Shown one piece after another: positions 6,724 through 18,969 of a stretch of 64,000 nucleotides of DNA; the first letter of the stretch is position 1; the number at the start of each line of letters is the position of its first letter. Under the pieces are notes generated by a model. The model was not told the origin of the DNA. It saw only the letters and a program-made list of their open reading frames with translations, and did no database searches. The stretch is from Geothrix rubra. GTDB lineage: Bacteria; Acidobacteriota; Holophagae; Holophagales; Holophagaceae. The DNA is taken from the NCBI RefSeq assembly GCF_030268065.1, contig NZ_BSDD01000003.1:124001-188000 (forward strand). The letters are read 5' to 3'. The position numbers and the translations under genes were made by a program.

Positions 6724-8325
6724 TCAGGCCTTCTCCTCGGCCGTGGCCCGGAAGCGCGGCACACGCCGTGCCTGGCGGACCTGCTCGAAGGCGTAGGCCA
6801 GGGGCAGGAGCTGGGCCTCCTGCCAGGGCCCCGCCACGAAGGAGAGCCCCACCGGCAGGCCGAAGACGAAGCCCGCGGGGACGGTGATGTGCGGGCAGCC
6901 CGCCACGGCGGCGGGGGTGGAGAAGCTGAGGCCGGAGGAGCTGTCCCCGTTCACGTGGTCGATGAGCCAGGGCGCGCCGCTGGTGGGCCCCACGAGGGCC
7001 TGGAGCTGCTCCTTCTGCAGGAGATCGGTGATGCCCTGCCGGGCCTGGGCACAGGAGGCCAGTGCCTTGAGGTAGGCCGGATCCGTGAGGGGCCCCTTGG
7101 CCAGGGCCTGCTTCACCAGCTCCTGCCCGAAGAAGGGCATCTCCACGTCCCTCCTCGCCTCGTTGAAGGTCTGGAGGGTGGCGAGGTCCTTCACGGCGCC
7201 GCCCCGGCCCGCCAGGTAGGCGTTGAGATCGGCCTTGAACTCGCAGAGCAGCACCTCGAATTCGGCCTCCTCGTAGGCGGCCGACTTCAATTCCACTTCC
7301 ACCAGCGTGGCGCCCCGGGCCCTGAGCAGGTCCAACGCCGGGCGGATGACGGCATCCACGTGGGGCTGCTGGCCCAGGAGGTTCTTCACCACGCCGAGGC
7401 GCGCCCCCTTGAGGCCGTCGATGTGGAGGAAGCGCGTGTAGTCCGCCTGCACCTGGGCCTGGGCCGTGGCGGGATCGCGCGGATCCACGCCCGCGAGGGC
7501 GCCCAGGAGGATGGCCGCGTCCCGCACGGTGCGGGCCATGGGGCCCGCCGTGTCCTGGGTGTGCGAGATGGGGATGATGCCTGCCCGGCTGACCAGGCCC
7601 ACCGTGGGCTTGAAGCCCACTAGGCCGCAGGCGCTGGCGGGGCTCACGATGGAACCGTCGGTCTCCGTGCCCACGGCCGCCGCGCAGAGGCTCGCCGAGG
7701 CCGCCACGCCGGAGCCCGAACTCGAGCCGCTGGGCGTGCGGTCCAGGGCGTAGGGGTTCCGGGTCTGGCCGCCCCGGCCGCTCCAGCCGCTGCTGCTGTG
7801 GGTGGACCGGAAGTTCGCCCACTCGGAGAGGTTCGTCTTGCCGAGGATCACCGCGCCCGCCAGCCGCAGCCGCAGGGCCGCGGTGGCGTCCTGCTTCGGC
7901 GCCGGCGCATCCGCCAGGGCCAGGGATCCGGCCGTGGTCTTCATGCGGTCCGCGGTGTCGATGTTGTCCTTGATGAGCACCGGGATGCCGTGGAGCGGCC
8001 CCCGGACCTTCCCGGCCTTGCGTTCCGCATCCAGGGCACGGGCGATGGCAGGGGCGTCGGGGTTCAGCTCGATGACGGCGTTCAGGCGCGGCCCGGCCAC
8101 ATCGTAGGCCGCGATCCGCGCCAGGTACCTCTCCACCAGCTGCTCGGAGGTCCAGTGGCCCTCCGCCATGCCCGCCTGGAGCTGGTCGATGGTGGCCTCC
8201 TCCAGCACCAGCCCCTTCGGCGCCGGCGCGGCGCCCAGATCCTTCGCCACCGTGGCGGCGGCCCCGGCGGCCAGGGCGGCCTGGAGGAAGGTGCGGCGGT
8301 CGAGGGCGAAGGCATCACGGGTCAT
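6724..8325 (-). CDS. Tat-exported amidase-signature family amidohydrolase
   Basis: A 533-aa amidase-signature enzyme with the Ser-cisSer-Lys triad: Lys119 in 'PVLIKDNID', the Ser cluster in 'GSSSGSG' (about 200-206) and the nucleophile at about Ser225 in 'GTETDGSIVSP'. It hydrolyses an amide bond, but the substrate cannot be read from sequence. The N terminus has twin arginines (R10-R11 in 'DRRTFLQAALAAG') followed by an Ala-rich hydrophobic stretch, a Tat signal, so it probably acts in the periplasm. It is not GatA: there is no gatB or gatC nearby and it is exported. A much longer open frame extends upstream through other genes and is rejected. Confidence 0.93.
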   Translation of the reverse strand: MTRDAFALDRRTFLQAALAAGAAATVAKDLGAAPAPKGLVLEEATIDQLQAGMAEGHWTSEQLVERYLARIAAYDVAGPRLNAVIELNPDAPAIARALDAERKAGKVRGPLHGIPVLIKDNIDTADRMKTTAGSLALADAPAPKQDATAALRLRLAGAVILGKTNLSEWANFRSTHSSSGWSGRGGQTRNPYALDRTPSGSSSGSGVAASASLCAAAVGTETDGSIVSPASACGLVGFKPTVGLVSRAGIIPISHTQDTAGPMARTVRDAAILLGALAGVDPRDPATAQAQVQADYTRFLHIDGLKGARLGVVKNLLGQQPHVDAVIRPALDLLRARGATLVEVELKSAAYEEAEFEVLLCEFKADLNAYLAGRGGAVKDLATLQTFNEARRDVEMPFFGQELVKQALAKGPLTDPAYLKALASCAQARQGITDLLQKEQLQALVGPTSGAPWLIDHVNGDSSSGLSFSTPAAVAGCPHITVPAGFVFGLPVGLSFVAGPWQEAQLLPLAYAFEQVRQARRVPRFRATAEEKA

Positions 8326-8466
8326 GTCGCGCTCCGGCGGGGGTGGGACCAGGATGACAGGCCCTCCGCGGAAGAGGCACCACCAGCCACCGGCCCCCGG
8401 CCGCCGTTCACCGATCCGAGGGCACCGGCTCCGGCCCCCGGGCCTACCTTTCTTCCAGGAGGCTCC

Positions 8467-8661
8467 ATGCTCACCTTCGTCCTCTGGCTCATCCTGCTCG
8501 TGATCTGCTGGCCCCTGGCCCTTCTGGCGCTGGTGCTCTACCCGCTGGTCTGGCTGGTGCTCCTGCCCTTCCGCCTGCTGGGCTTCGCGGTGGAGGGCGC
8601 GTTCGGCCTCGTGAAGGCCCTGTTCCTCCTCCCGGCGCGGCTGCTCGGGGGCCGGGTCTGA
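8467..8661 (+). CDS. Small two-segment membrane protein
   Basis: A 64-aa, extremely hydrophobic protein (Leu, Val, Trp, Phe and Pro rich) with two likely membrane segments (about 4-27 and 30-54) and a short basic tail (ARLLGGRV). ATG 8467 has a strong AGGAGG site at 8457-8462. It is transcribed toward the glutamine synthetase gene, 69 nt downstream. It is unlike AmtB/GlnK partners, and no function is recognised. Confidence 0.65.
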   Translation: MLTFVLWLILLVICWPLALLALVLYPLVWLVLLPFRLLGFAVEGAFGLVKALFLLPARLLGGRV

Positions 8662-8702
8662 GGGGGCCGAGCGGAATTCGACGCATCGATTACCCATTGG
8701 TC

Positions 8703-8708
8703 TAGAAT
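8703..8708 (+). promoter_or_regulatory. Possible -10 element of the glutamine synthetase gene
   Basis: TAGAAT at 8703-8708 is one base from TATAAT. If used, transcription would start near 8715, downstream of the ATG at 8707, which supports GTG 8731 as the start. No good -35 is seen at 16-18 nt. Confidence 0.3.
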
Positions 8709-8730
8709 GATGGGGTCCCTGGAGGCCCCC

Positions 8731-10133
<1,403 letters not shown>

Positions 10134-10149
<16 letters not shown>

Positions 10150-10736
10150 GCCGGCTTCTTCTTCTGGAGCGGGCGCATGAACTCGAAGGCCAGGTAGTTG
10201 ACGCCCTTGCCGGGAACCGCGCCTGCGCCCTGGACGGTCACCTGGTCCTTCCCGGCGCCCGGGATGAAGGCCGGACGGATGTAGGCCAGCCCCTTCGTGC
10301 GCTTCGCCTCGGCCTCCAGGGCCGCGGCGGCCTTCTCGAGGTTGAAGCCCGTCTGGGCCTTGAGGGTGGCCAGGCGGCGGAGCTGGCGGGCGGCCTCCTG
10401 GTAGCCGCCGGCCACATCCTTGCCGAAATCGGGCAGGCCCTTGGCTTCCAGCCGGAAGGTCAGCATCACGGCCCGGCAGCCCCAATGGGTGATGGTGAGG
10501 GTCGCCCCGCCGTCCAGCACGGCGGTTTCCGTGGCCTCCCGGGCCGAGGTCTTCTTGAAGGTGTCCGAGGCGACACCCGGCTGGGGGGCGGTGAGGACCG
10601 GCCTCGGGATGGGCCGCAGGCAGTGGCCGCCGGGCTTGGGGGCCGGGGCCTTGGGGGCGGGCGCCGCCTGGAGGGACGTCAGGGCGGCCAGGCCGAGGGC
10701 CAGGAGGGTTCGGACGGACAGGGCACGCAGGCGCAT
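10134..10736 (-). CDS. Hypothetical exported protein
   Basis: A 200-aa protein with a signal peptide (basic MRLRALSVR, then LLALGLAALTSLQA, likely cleaved near residue 24), a Pro/Ala/Lys linker and a globular part of about 150 residues. The latter contains 'TLTITHWGCRAVMLTFRLEAKG', broken by a long helical stretch rich in Ala and Lys. No family was recognised. Its last 16 bases overlap the 3' end of the convergent glutamine synthetase gene. ATG 10736 is the natural start; a far longer frame upstream is purL antisense coding. Confidence 0.75.
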
Positions 10737-10837
10737 GGGGGCTCCGGGGACGGGAGGGGCTGCCCGGACCGGACCCGGCCGGGGCGATCCCTCTTGTAAC
10801 AGGGGATCCGGGCCTCCGGAAGGGACCCGGGTCACCT

Positions 10838-13150
<2,313 letters not shown>

Positions 13151-13213
13151 GGAGGCTCCGGAAGCCCTGATTCTAGCGGCCCCTGGGCCCGCGAACGAGG
13201 CTTGACAGCGGCC

Positions 13214-14395
13214 TCAGGCCCCCTCCGGCTCCTTCGGCACCATGGGCGACTCCCCGCCCTCGTAGGTCCGGCGCAGGACCCCCTGCACGAGCCGCTGGAA
13301 GAAGGTGCCCCGGGCCGGATTGAAGACGATGGCGATGGTCGCCTTCACCTCCGTGCCCAGTTCCAGCAGGGGACCGCCCTCCACGCCCGTGCCCAGCAGG
13401 ACGAAGGGCACGCGCCCCTGGAGCAGCTCGGCCATGGGTTTCAGGCGGCGCCGTTCGTCCAGCCCCAGGCTGGGCAGGTGGAAGAAGACCAGGGCGGGGT
13501 TCTGCGCGAAGGCCTCCTTCAGGGCCTGGGCCGTGGGGGGCACGCGGCGCAGGGGCTGGAGGCCGCCCAGCAGGTCCTGCAGGGACGCCTCCAGGGCCGG
13601 GTCGCCCGAGACGAGCACCAGCCCCCGGGGCAGGATGGAGACGTTCCGGATGCCCTCCAGCGGGGCCGCGGCCTCCCCGCCCCGGCGGGCGGCCCGTTCC
13701 CGGTCCTCCTCCCGGCGTTCGAAGACCCACCGGGACAGGGGCTGCAGCACGGCCTCCTCCAGCTGGGGCCGGAATTCCACCCCGAAGGTGCGGCCCTGCA
13801 GGTGGCGCAGCCGGACCCGGGCGTTGATGCGGATGCTGTCGGTCAGGGGGATGGTCACCGCCATGTCCGCCCCGGGCTGGAGCTCCTCCTCGGTGAAGTC
13901 CCGGGTGCTGTAGATCCGGGCCCCGGTGGTGCTGATGTCCGCCAGCGTGCCCACCACCAGGTCGTACCGGGGCGTGCTGAAGGTGACCGGCACCCGGCCC
14001 ACCCGCTCCACCCGGTAGGACCCCCGGTGGTCCTCCTCGTTCAGGGCCTCCGGCACGGCCAGGCGCAGGGTGCGGCGCCCCTCCACCATGCCGAAGCCCC
14101 GGAGCTGGGTGGCGGCCTCCAGGAAGCTGACCCCGTGGGGGAAGCGCATCCGGAGCTCGGCATTCCTCAGGCCATAGGTGGCGTCCTCCCGGCCCATGGT
14201 GGCCAGGACATGGATCTCCTGGCCCTCCAGCCGGAGGAAGGAGGACTCGAATCGCAGGTAGGGCGTGACCAGGATCAGCAGCTCCCGGCGCTCGCAGGCG
14301 CGGAGGAGGATCTCCTGGATCGTCTCCGGGTTACGGATCAAGTTTCCGCCCATCGCCCCCCACCCCGCCTCGCCAGGATTGCCTGCCCTCATCAT
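13214..14395 (-). CDS. PilZ-domain protein with C-terminal receiver-like domain
   Basis: A 393-aa protein in three parts. Residues about 20-115 look like a YcgR-N/flagellar-brake-like domain. A PilZ domain at about 120-230 has both c-di-GMP motifs, RGSYR at 124-128 and DISTTG at 153-158. A C-terminal part (about 250-385) has CheY-like secondary structure ('RGLVLVSGDPALEASLQDLL', 'PALVFFHLP', 'VPFVLLGTG') but no obvious phosphorylatable acidic pocket. It probably binds c-di-GMP and controls motility, secretion or another output. No flagellar or pilus genes are nearby. ATG 14395 has GGGAG upstream; ATG 14353 is an alternative. Confidence 0.9.
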   Translation of the reverse strand: MMRAGNPGEAGWGAMGGNLIRNPETIQEILLRACERRELLILVTPYLRFESSFLRLEGQEIHVLATMGREDATYGLRNAELRMRFPHGVSFLEAATQLRGFGMVEGRRTLRLAVPEALNEEDHRGSYRVERVGRVPVTFSTPRYDLVVGTLADISTTGARIYSTRDFTEEELQPGADMAVTIPLTDSIRINARVRLRHLQGRTFGVEFRPQLEEAVLQPLSRWVFERREEDRERAARRGGEAAAPLEGIRNVSILPRGLVLVSGDPALEASLQDLLGGLQPLRRVPPTAQALKEAFAQNPALVFFHLPSLGLDERRRLKPMAELLQGRVPFVLLGTGVEGGPLLELGTEVKATIAIVFNPARGTFFQRLVQGVLRRTYEGGESPMVPKEPEGA

Positions 14396-14436
14396 GGATG
14401 GGCTCCCGTAGACTGGAAAGCTCCGGATTTCAGCCC

Positions 14437-16092
14437 ATGACCCCGCCCCGCACCCTGCTCGCCTACAGCGCCCCCCGAAGCGGCTTCGGGGACGAGTGGA
14501 TGACCTTCCTGCCCATCGGGCTGGGGTACCTGCAGGCCATGCTGAAATCCCGGGGGCTCCCCTGCCGGGTGGCCAACCTGAGCGGGAAGACGCGGAAGGA
14601 GGTGCTCGCCTACTTCCGGGACCAGGCCCCCCAGGTGGTGGGCATCTCCATGTTCACCTTCAACCGCAAGCGGTCGTACGAGCTGCTGGCCTGGGCCCGG
14701 GAGGCCTGCCCGGACGCCGTCCTGCTGGCCGGGGGCCCCCACCCCACCCACCTGGCCGAGGAGGTCTTCGAGGACTGCCCGGCCCTGGACGCCATCGTGA
14801 AGGGCGAGGGGGAGCCCATCCTCCTGGGCGTGGTGGAACGGCTGCGGACCGCACCCGGGTCTGACCTTTGGAAGCGGACGCCCGGCCTCATCCTCCGCGG
14901 GGGGGCCACCCTGCCCCAGGCCCCGCTGGAGGACCTGGACGCCATCGGCATCCCCGCCGAGCACCTGGAGGCGGACTTCCTGGACGATGTGGGCCAGCTG
15001 GCCTACCTCAGCACCAGCCGGGGCTGCCCGGCCACCTGCAACTTCTGCAACACCCCTGAATTCTGGGGCACCTCCATCCGCTTCCGCAGCGCGCCCTCCG
15101 TGCTGCGGGAGATGGCCCGGCTGCGCGAGACCCGGGGCCTCACCTACTTCAGCTTCCGGGACGACACCTTCACCGCCAACCGCGGCCGGGTGCTGGAGCT
15201 GATGGAGGGCATCCAGCAGAGCGGCCTCCATCCCCTCTGGAACTGCCAGAGCCGCGTGAACCTGGTGGACGAGGATCGGCTGGTGGCCATGAAGCGGGCC
15301 GGGTGCGAGTTCATGCAGTTCGGGGTGGAGCACGGCAGCGAGCGCGTGCTGGCCCTCCTCGACAAGGGCACGAACATGCGCCACGTCCGCAACGCCCTGT
15401 CGCTGGTCCGCAAGGTCGGCATGAACCTGGGCATCTACCTCATCACCGGCATCCCCGGGGAGACCTGGGAGGACGTGGAGCAGACCGCCGCCCTCATCCG
15501 CGACACCCGGCCCCAGGACTGCCAGATCAGCCCCCTGGCCCTCTACCCCGGCACCCGGATGTTCGACCAGTACCGGGCCGAGGGCCGCATCCGGAAGGAC
15601 TTCTACCGGGCCAGCGGCGACGCGGAGATCTTCGCCCGGGTGGACGCCCACACGGAGAAGGCCCTGCGCCACCTGGACCAGGCGGCCCAGCGGGCCAAGG
15701 CAAAATCCCGCTTCTCGCCCGCCGAATTCGCCGAGCAGAAGCGGTGGCTGGGCTTCTGCGCCGTGACCAACCTGCTCTGCGGCGAGGCCGCCGAGGAGGA
15801 GGGTCGCTGGACGGAGGCCGAGGCCGAGTACGCCGAGATCGTCGCCCGCGAACCCGGCAACCCCTGGGGTTTCATGAAGCGGGCCCTCCTGCGCGAGAAG
15901 CTGGGGCGCCTGGCCGAGGCCCGGACGGACCTGGGCGAAGTGCTGGCCCTGGCCCCCGGCAACCCCGAGGCCACGGAGCTGGCCGCCCTGTGGGGGATGA
16001 AGCAGCCGAAGGCCCGGAGGAAGGGACCCGCCCACGGCCCCACCGCCGAGATGAAGGGCGCCGAGGCGTACCTCAGCCGGCCGAAGATGTAG
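14437..16092 (+). CDS. B12-binding-type radical SAM protein with C-terminal TPR region
   Basis: A 551-aa protein. Residues about 1-140 form a cobalamin-binding-like Rossmann domain ('PQVVGISMFTFN', 'LLAGGPHPTH', 'VKGEGEP') without a clear DxHxxG motif, so cobalamin may bind base-off without His or not at all. The radical SAM core follows, with Cys197, Cys201 and Cys204 in 'GCPATCNFC' binding the 4Fe-4S cluster and 'FGVEHGSERVL' typical of BchE/elp3-like members. Residues about 445-520 resemble TPR helices. Substrate is unknown; there is no peptide, hopanoid or bacteriochlorophyll gene beside it. ATG 14437 was chosen over 14398 because a TAGACT -10-like box (14409-14414) lies between them. The 3' end overlaps pnuC by 20 bp. 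Confidence 0.9.
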   Translation: MTPPRTLLAYSAPRSGFGDEWMTFLPIGLGYLQAMLKSRGLPCRVANLSGKTRKEVLAYFRDQAPQVVGISMFTFNRKRSYELLAWAREACPDAVLLAGGPHPTHLAEEVFEDCPALDAIVKGEGEPILLGVVERLRTAPGSDLWKRTPGLILRGGATLPQAPLEDLDAIGIPAEHLEADFLDDVGQLAYLSTSRGCPATCNFCNTPEFWGTSIRFRSAPSVLREMARLRETRGLTYFSFRDDTFTANRGRVLELMEGIQQSGLHPLWNCQSRVNLVDEDRLVAMKRAGCEFMQFGVEHGSERVLALLDKGTNMRHVRNALSLVRKVGMNLGIYLITGIPGETWEDVEQTAALIRDTRPQDCQISPLALYPGTRMFDQYRAEGRIRKDFYRASGDAEIFARVDAHTEKALRHLDQAAQRAKAKSRFSPAEFAEQKRWLGFCAVTNLLCGEAAEEEGRWTEAEAEYAEIVAREPGNPWGFMKRALLREKLGRLAEARTDLGEVLALAPGNPEATELAALWGMKQPKARRKGPAHGPTAEMKGAEAYLSRPKM

Positions 16093-16675
16093 CGGGCAGG
16101 CCCGCCGGCGGCGCCTCCCCACGCAGGGTCCGCCGCCACGCCACCAGCCCCATGACGCAGAGCACCTGGTAGACCCCGTAGAGTCCGCTGGTGACGTAGA
16201 GCCCCTTGTAGATCAGCAGGCCGATGGAGAGGCAGTTGGCCGCGATCCAGACCGCCCAGTTCTCGATCCACTTGCGGGTCATCATGAACTGGGCGGCCAG
16301 GCTCAGGGCGGTGATGAGGGAATCGAAGACCGGCACCGTGCTGTTGGTGTACCGACGCAGCAGCCAGGCCAGGGCCGCGGTCGCCAGGGCCACGCCCGCC
16401 GTCAACGACAGGGCGGCAGCGGCCGGGATCCGGCCCACCCTCAGGGCCCCGTGGTCGCGCCCGCCGTGGCCCCAGCTCCACCACCCGTAGAGGGAGATGG
16501 CGATGTAGAAGCCCTGCAGGCCCACATCCGCGTAGAGCCCCGCCCGGAAGAACAGGGCGATGAAGAGCAGGTTGTTGGCGATGCCGATGGGCCAGTTCCA
16601 GATGTTCTGGCGCACCAGCAGGGCCACGCAGGCCGCGCCCGTGAGGAACCCGAGGAGCTCGATCCCGGAGGGCAA
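16073..16675 (-). CDS. pnuC: Nicotinamide riboside transporter PnuC
   Basis: PnuC (200 aa) is an inner-membrane facilitator for nicotinamide riboside, feeding NAD salvage. The family's WNWPIG is at 26-31, 'YGWWSWG' at about 63-69 and 'IENWAVWIAANCL' in the second half, with about seven hydrophobic segments. It is the last gene of a probable three-gene unit pyrF-membrane protein-pnuC; the spacing to the upstream gene is 2 bp. No NadR kinase gene is seen nearby. Homologues can carry thiamine or riboflavin, but WNWP and ENW point to PnuC. Confidence 0.93.
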   Translation of the reverse strand: MPSGIELLGFLTGAACVALLVRQNIWNWPIGIANNLLFIALFFRAGLYADVGLQGFYIAISLYGWWSWGHGGRDHGALRVGRIPAAAALSLTAGVALATAALAWLLRRYTNSTVPVFDSLITALSLAAQFMMTRKWIENWAVWIAANCLSIGLLIYKGLYVTSGLYGVYQVLCVMGLVAWRRTLRGEAPPAGLPATSSAG

Positions 16676-16677
16676 GG

Positions 16678-17223
16678 TCAGTCCTCGTGTTTCAGGTTGG
16701 GGCTCCGTTCGATCACCATGAGCACCAGCCGCTCCAGCTGGTCCACCATGAGGAAGCGCAGGTCGGGATCCCTGGGTTCGAGGGCCTGCCCCGGCTCGCC
16801 TCCGCCCCGCAGGATGAAGAGGAACCCCTTCCGCTCGATGCGGGAGATCCGCTTCCAGGGAAGCCGCCCCGCGCCCAGTCGGCGGGCCAGGAAGGGCGGC
16901 AGGGCGTTGTGCTCCACGGCGATGCCCAGGTCGTCCACCAGCACCTGGGAGCCCTCCACGAGCAGCAGGCCGAGCAGGGTGCCCACCAGGAGGAGGCCGC
17001 CGGCGACCAGGGCCCCCACGGCCGCCACCATGGCCACGTAGAAGGACCAGGTGGGTTCCCCGGAGAGCTCGGCCACTTCCAGCCCCAGCCGCAGGTTGGG
17101 CAGGTGCTCGAGGATCTGGGCCAGGGCCCGGACACCCACGAGCCAGGAGCCGGCGAAGAGCAGCACGGCCATGGCCCGCTGGGCGAAGGAGGGCCGGAAC
17201 ACGAGCGGCGAACCGACGGACAT
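16678..17223 (-). CDS. Membrane protein, function unknown
   Basis: A 181-aa protein with two strong membrane segments (about 15-35 and 62-88) separated by a polar loop that may face the periplasm. The C-terminal cytoplasmic region of about 90 residues ('VLVDDLGIAVEHN', 'LPWKRISRIERKGFLFILRG') looks like a small PH-like beta domain, as in bacterial PH-domain membrane proteins. It sits between pyrF and pnuC with gaps of 6 and 2 bp, which indicates cotranscription but not function. Confidence 0.8.
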   Translation of the reverse strand: MSVGSPLVFRPSFAQRAMAVLLFAGSWLVGVRALAQILEHLPNLRLGLEVAELSGEPTWSFYVAMVAAVGALVAGGLLLVGTLLGLLLVEGSQVLVDDLGIAVEHNALPPFLARRLGAGRLPWKRISRIERKGFLFILRGGGEPGQALEPRDPDLRFLMVDQLERLVLMVIERSPNLKHED

Positions 17224-17229
17224 GCGGCC

Positions 17230-17955
17230 TCAGGCCTCCATCTCGGCGAGGATGGCTTCCGCAGCCGCGGCCGGATCCTCCGCGTGGGTGATGGGACGGC
17301 CCACGACCAGCCAGGTCGCGCCCTCCCGGAGGGCCTGGGCCGGGGTCATCACCCGGGCCTGGTCCTGGAGGGCCGCGCCCGTGGGGCGGATGCCGGGTGT
17401 GAGGCGGCTGAAGCCCTCGCCGCAGGCCTCGCGCACCGCCGCCGCCTCCCAGGCCGAGCAGACGACGCCGTCGCAGCCCGCCTCGGCGGCCAGCTTCGCG
17501 TAGGCTAGGGCCAGGTCGCCGGGGCGGCAGGCGTGGCCCAGGGCCGCCAGGGCCTCGCGGTCCAGGCTCGTGAGGACGGTGACGGCCAGCAGTTCCGTGC
17601 GGCCCCCGGCCCGCCGATGGGCCCGGACGGCCTCCACGGCCGCCTCCAGCATGGCCGGTCCACCCTGCACATGGACGTTCACCAGGCGGGGATCCAGCTT
17701 GAGGACCGCCTCCAGGGCCCGGCGCACGGTGGTGGGGATGTCATGGAGCTTGAGGTCCAGGAAGACCGGGCATTCCTTCTGCAGCTCGCGGACGAAGGCG
17801 GGCCCCTCGGCGCAGAACAGCTCGAGGCCCACCTTGAGCATGCCCACCCGGCCGGCCAGTCGCCGCGCCATGGCCAGGGCCTCCCCGGCCGAGGGCACAT
17901 CCAGGGCCACCACGAGACGCTCGCGGGGGGTGAGGGCAGGAGGGACGGGATTCAA
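17230..17955 (-). CDS. pyrF: Orotidine 5'-phosphate decarboxylase
   Basis: PyrF decarboxylates OMP to UMP, the last step of de novo pyrimidine synthesis. Counting from TTG 17955 it is 241 aa. The substrate and catalytic residues are present: Asp19 (VALDVPS), Lys41 (LKVGLE), the D67-x-K69-x-x-D72 core in 'DLKLHDIPTTV', and the phosphate-binding 'LTPGIRP' and 'VVGRPIT' loops. TTG 17955 has GGAG five bases upstream; ATG 17985 is possible but lacks such a site. It is the first gene of the pyrF-pnuC unit, divergent from the gene at 18009. Confidence 0.95.
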   Translation of the reverse strand: MNPVPPALTPRERLVVALDVPSAGEALAMARRLAGRVGMLKVGLELFCAEGPAFVRELQKECPVFLDLKLHDIPTTVRRALEAVLKLDPRLVNVHVQGGPAMLEAAVEAVRAHRRAGGRTELLAVTVLTSLDREALAALGHACRPGDLALAYAKLAAEAGCDGVVCSAWEAAAVREACGEGFSRLTPGIRPTGAALQDQARVMTPAQALREGATWLVVGRPITHAEDPAAAAEAILAEMEA

Positions 17956-18008
17956 GGCGACTCCACGTATGATGCGGAGGATCATTCTGGCACCAGAAGG
18001 AGGATCCC

Positions 18009-18959
18009 GTGCTGCCACCTTCCCCGCCGCCCGTCGTCCAGACCCCACCCGTCCCCCAGCTGGACGCGGAGACGCAGCTCCTCGAGGCCTACGATTGGGG
18101 CCGGCCGCTGCCCGAGGCGCCGAACCTGAAGGCGCCCGCCCTGGCCCGGTACCGCTGGCTCCGCGCCGCAGCCACCTTCCCCCCCGGAGGCCGGCCGGCC
18201 GATCCCTTCCCGCCCGGACCCGACCACCAGGAGGCCGAGGCCCTGCGTGCCCTCCTGAGTCCCGCCCCCCAGGATGTGGCCCGCGGCCTGGCGGCCCTTC
18301 CCCTGCGCCAGCCTGGGACGGCCCTGGCCCTCTGGCGCTGGGGGAGGCTCCAGGTCCGCCGGGGCGTGTTCGGCCCCGACCTCCGCCGCGCCTGGGAGGA
18401 CCGCCTCATCGAAGCGGGACCGGCCATGACCCGGAGCTACGCCCTGCGCCACGCCCTCTGCTGGGCCCTGGCGGACCACGACGAGGTGCGTTTCGCCGCC
18501 CTCAAGGCCCGGACCGCCGCCTGGGCCGCGGATACCTCCGCCGGTTTCCAGCGGCTCTTCGGCCTGCTGGGCAGCCCCTCGCCCACCCTGCGCCTCTGGT
18601 CCCTGCCGGGCCTCGCGTACCAGGACCTCCGCCTGGATCAGCTCGGCGCCCGACGGCTCTGGGTGCTCCCGGCGGGTCCGGAGTCCCTGCCCCCGCTACC
18701 TCCCGGCGTGGCCTGGATCATCCCGGACGGCACCGGCGACCAGGATCCCCGCGGCGCGGAGCTGGCTCCCCGGCTGCGGCAGGAGGGCGAGGCCCTGGCC
18801 GCCCGGCTCCAGGCGGCCGGCCGTCAGGCCTGGTTCGCCCCCAGCCGCGAGGACATGGAGCGCCTGGGACTCGCCTGGTTCCCGATCCTCATCACCCTGG
18901 ACGAACGCGGCAACCTCAAGGACATCCGCATGGGCGACGCCGCCCCCGAACATCCATGA
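18009..18959 (+). CDS. Hypothetical protein
   Basis: A 316-aa Pro/Arg/Leu/Ala-rich protein starting at GTG 18009 with AGGAGG upstream. It lacks a clear signal peptide. The central part is helical ('RSYALRHALCWALADHDEVRFAALKARTA' area, TPR-like). The last 120 residues end in 'RLGLAWFPILITLDERGNLKDIRMG', which resembles the last strand and helix of thioredoxin-like or TlpA proteins, but no CxxC is present. A TATGAT -10-like box lies at 17968-17973. I do not recognise the family. Confidence 0.7.
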   Translation: MLPPSPPPVVQTPPVPQLDAETQLLEAYDWGRPLPEAPNLKAPALARYRWLRAAATFPPGGRPADPFPPGPDHQEAEALRALLSPAPQDVARGLAALPLRQPGTALALWRWGRLQVRRGVFGPDLRRAWEDRLIEAGPAMTRSYALRHALCWALADHDEVRFAALKARTAAWAADTSAGFQRLFGLLGSPSPTLRLWSLPGLAYQDLRLDQLGARRLWVLPAGPESLPPLPPGVAWIIPDGTGDQDPRGAELAPRLRQEGEALAARLQAAGRQAWFAPSREDMERLGLAWFPILITLDERGNLKDIRMGDAAPEHP

Positions 18960-18969
18960 GGACCGCGAA

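Noticed and set aside
16676-16677. Riboswitch or NadR-type control upstream of pnuC
   Set aside because: Only two bases separate pnuC from the preceding gene, so control must act at the operon head.
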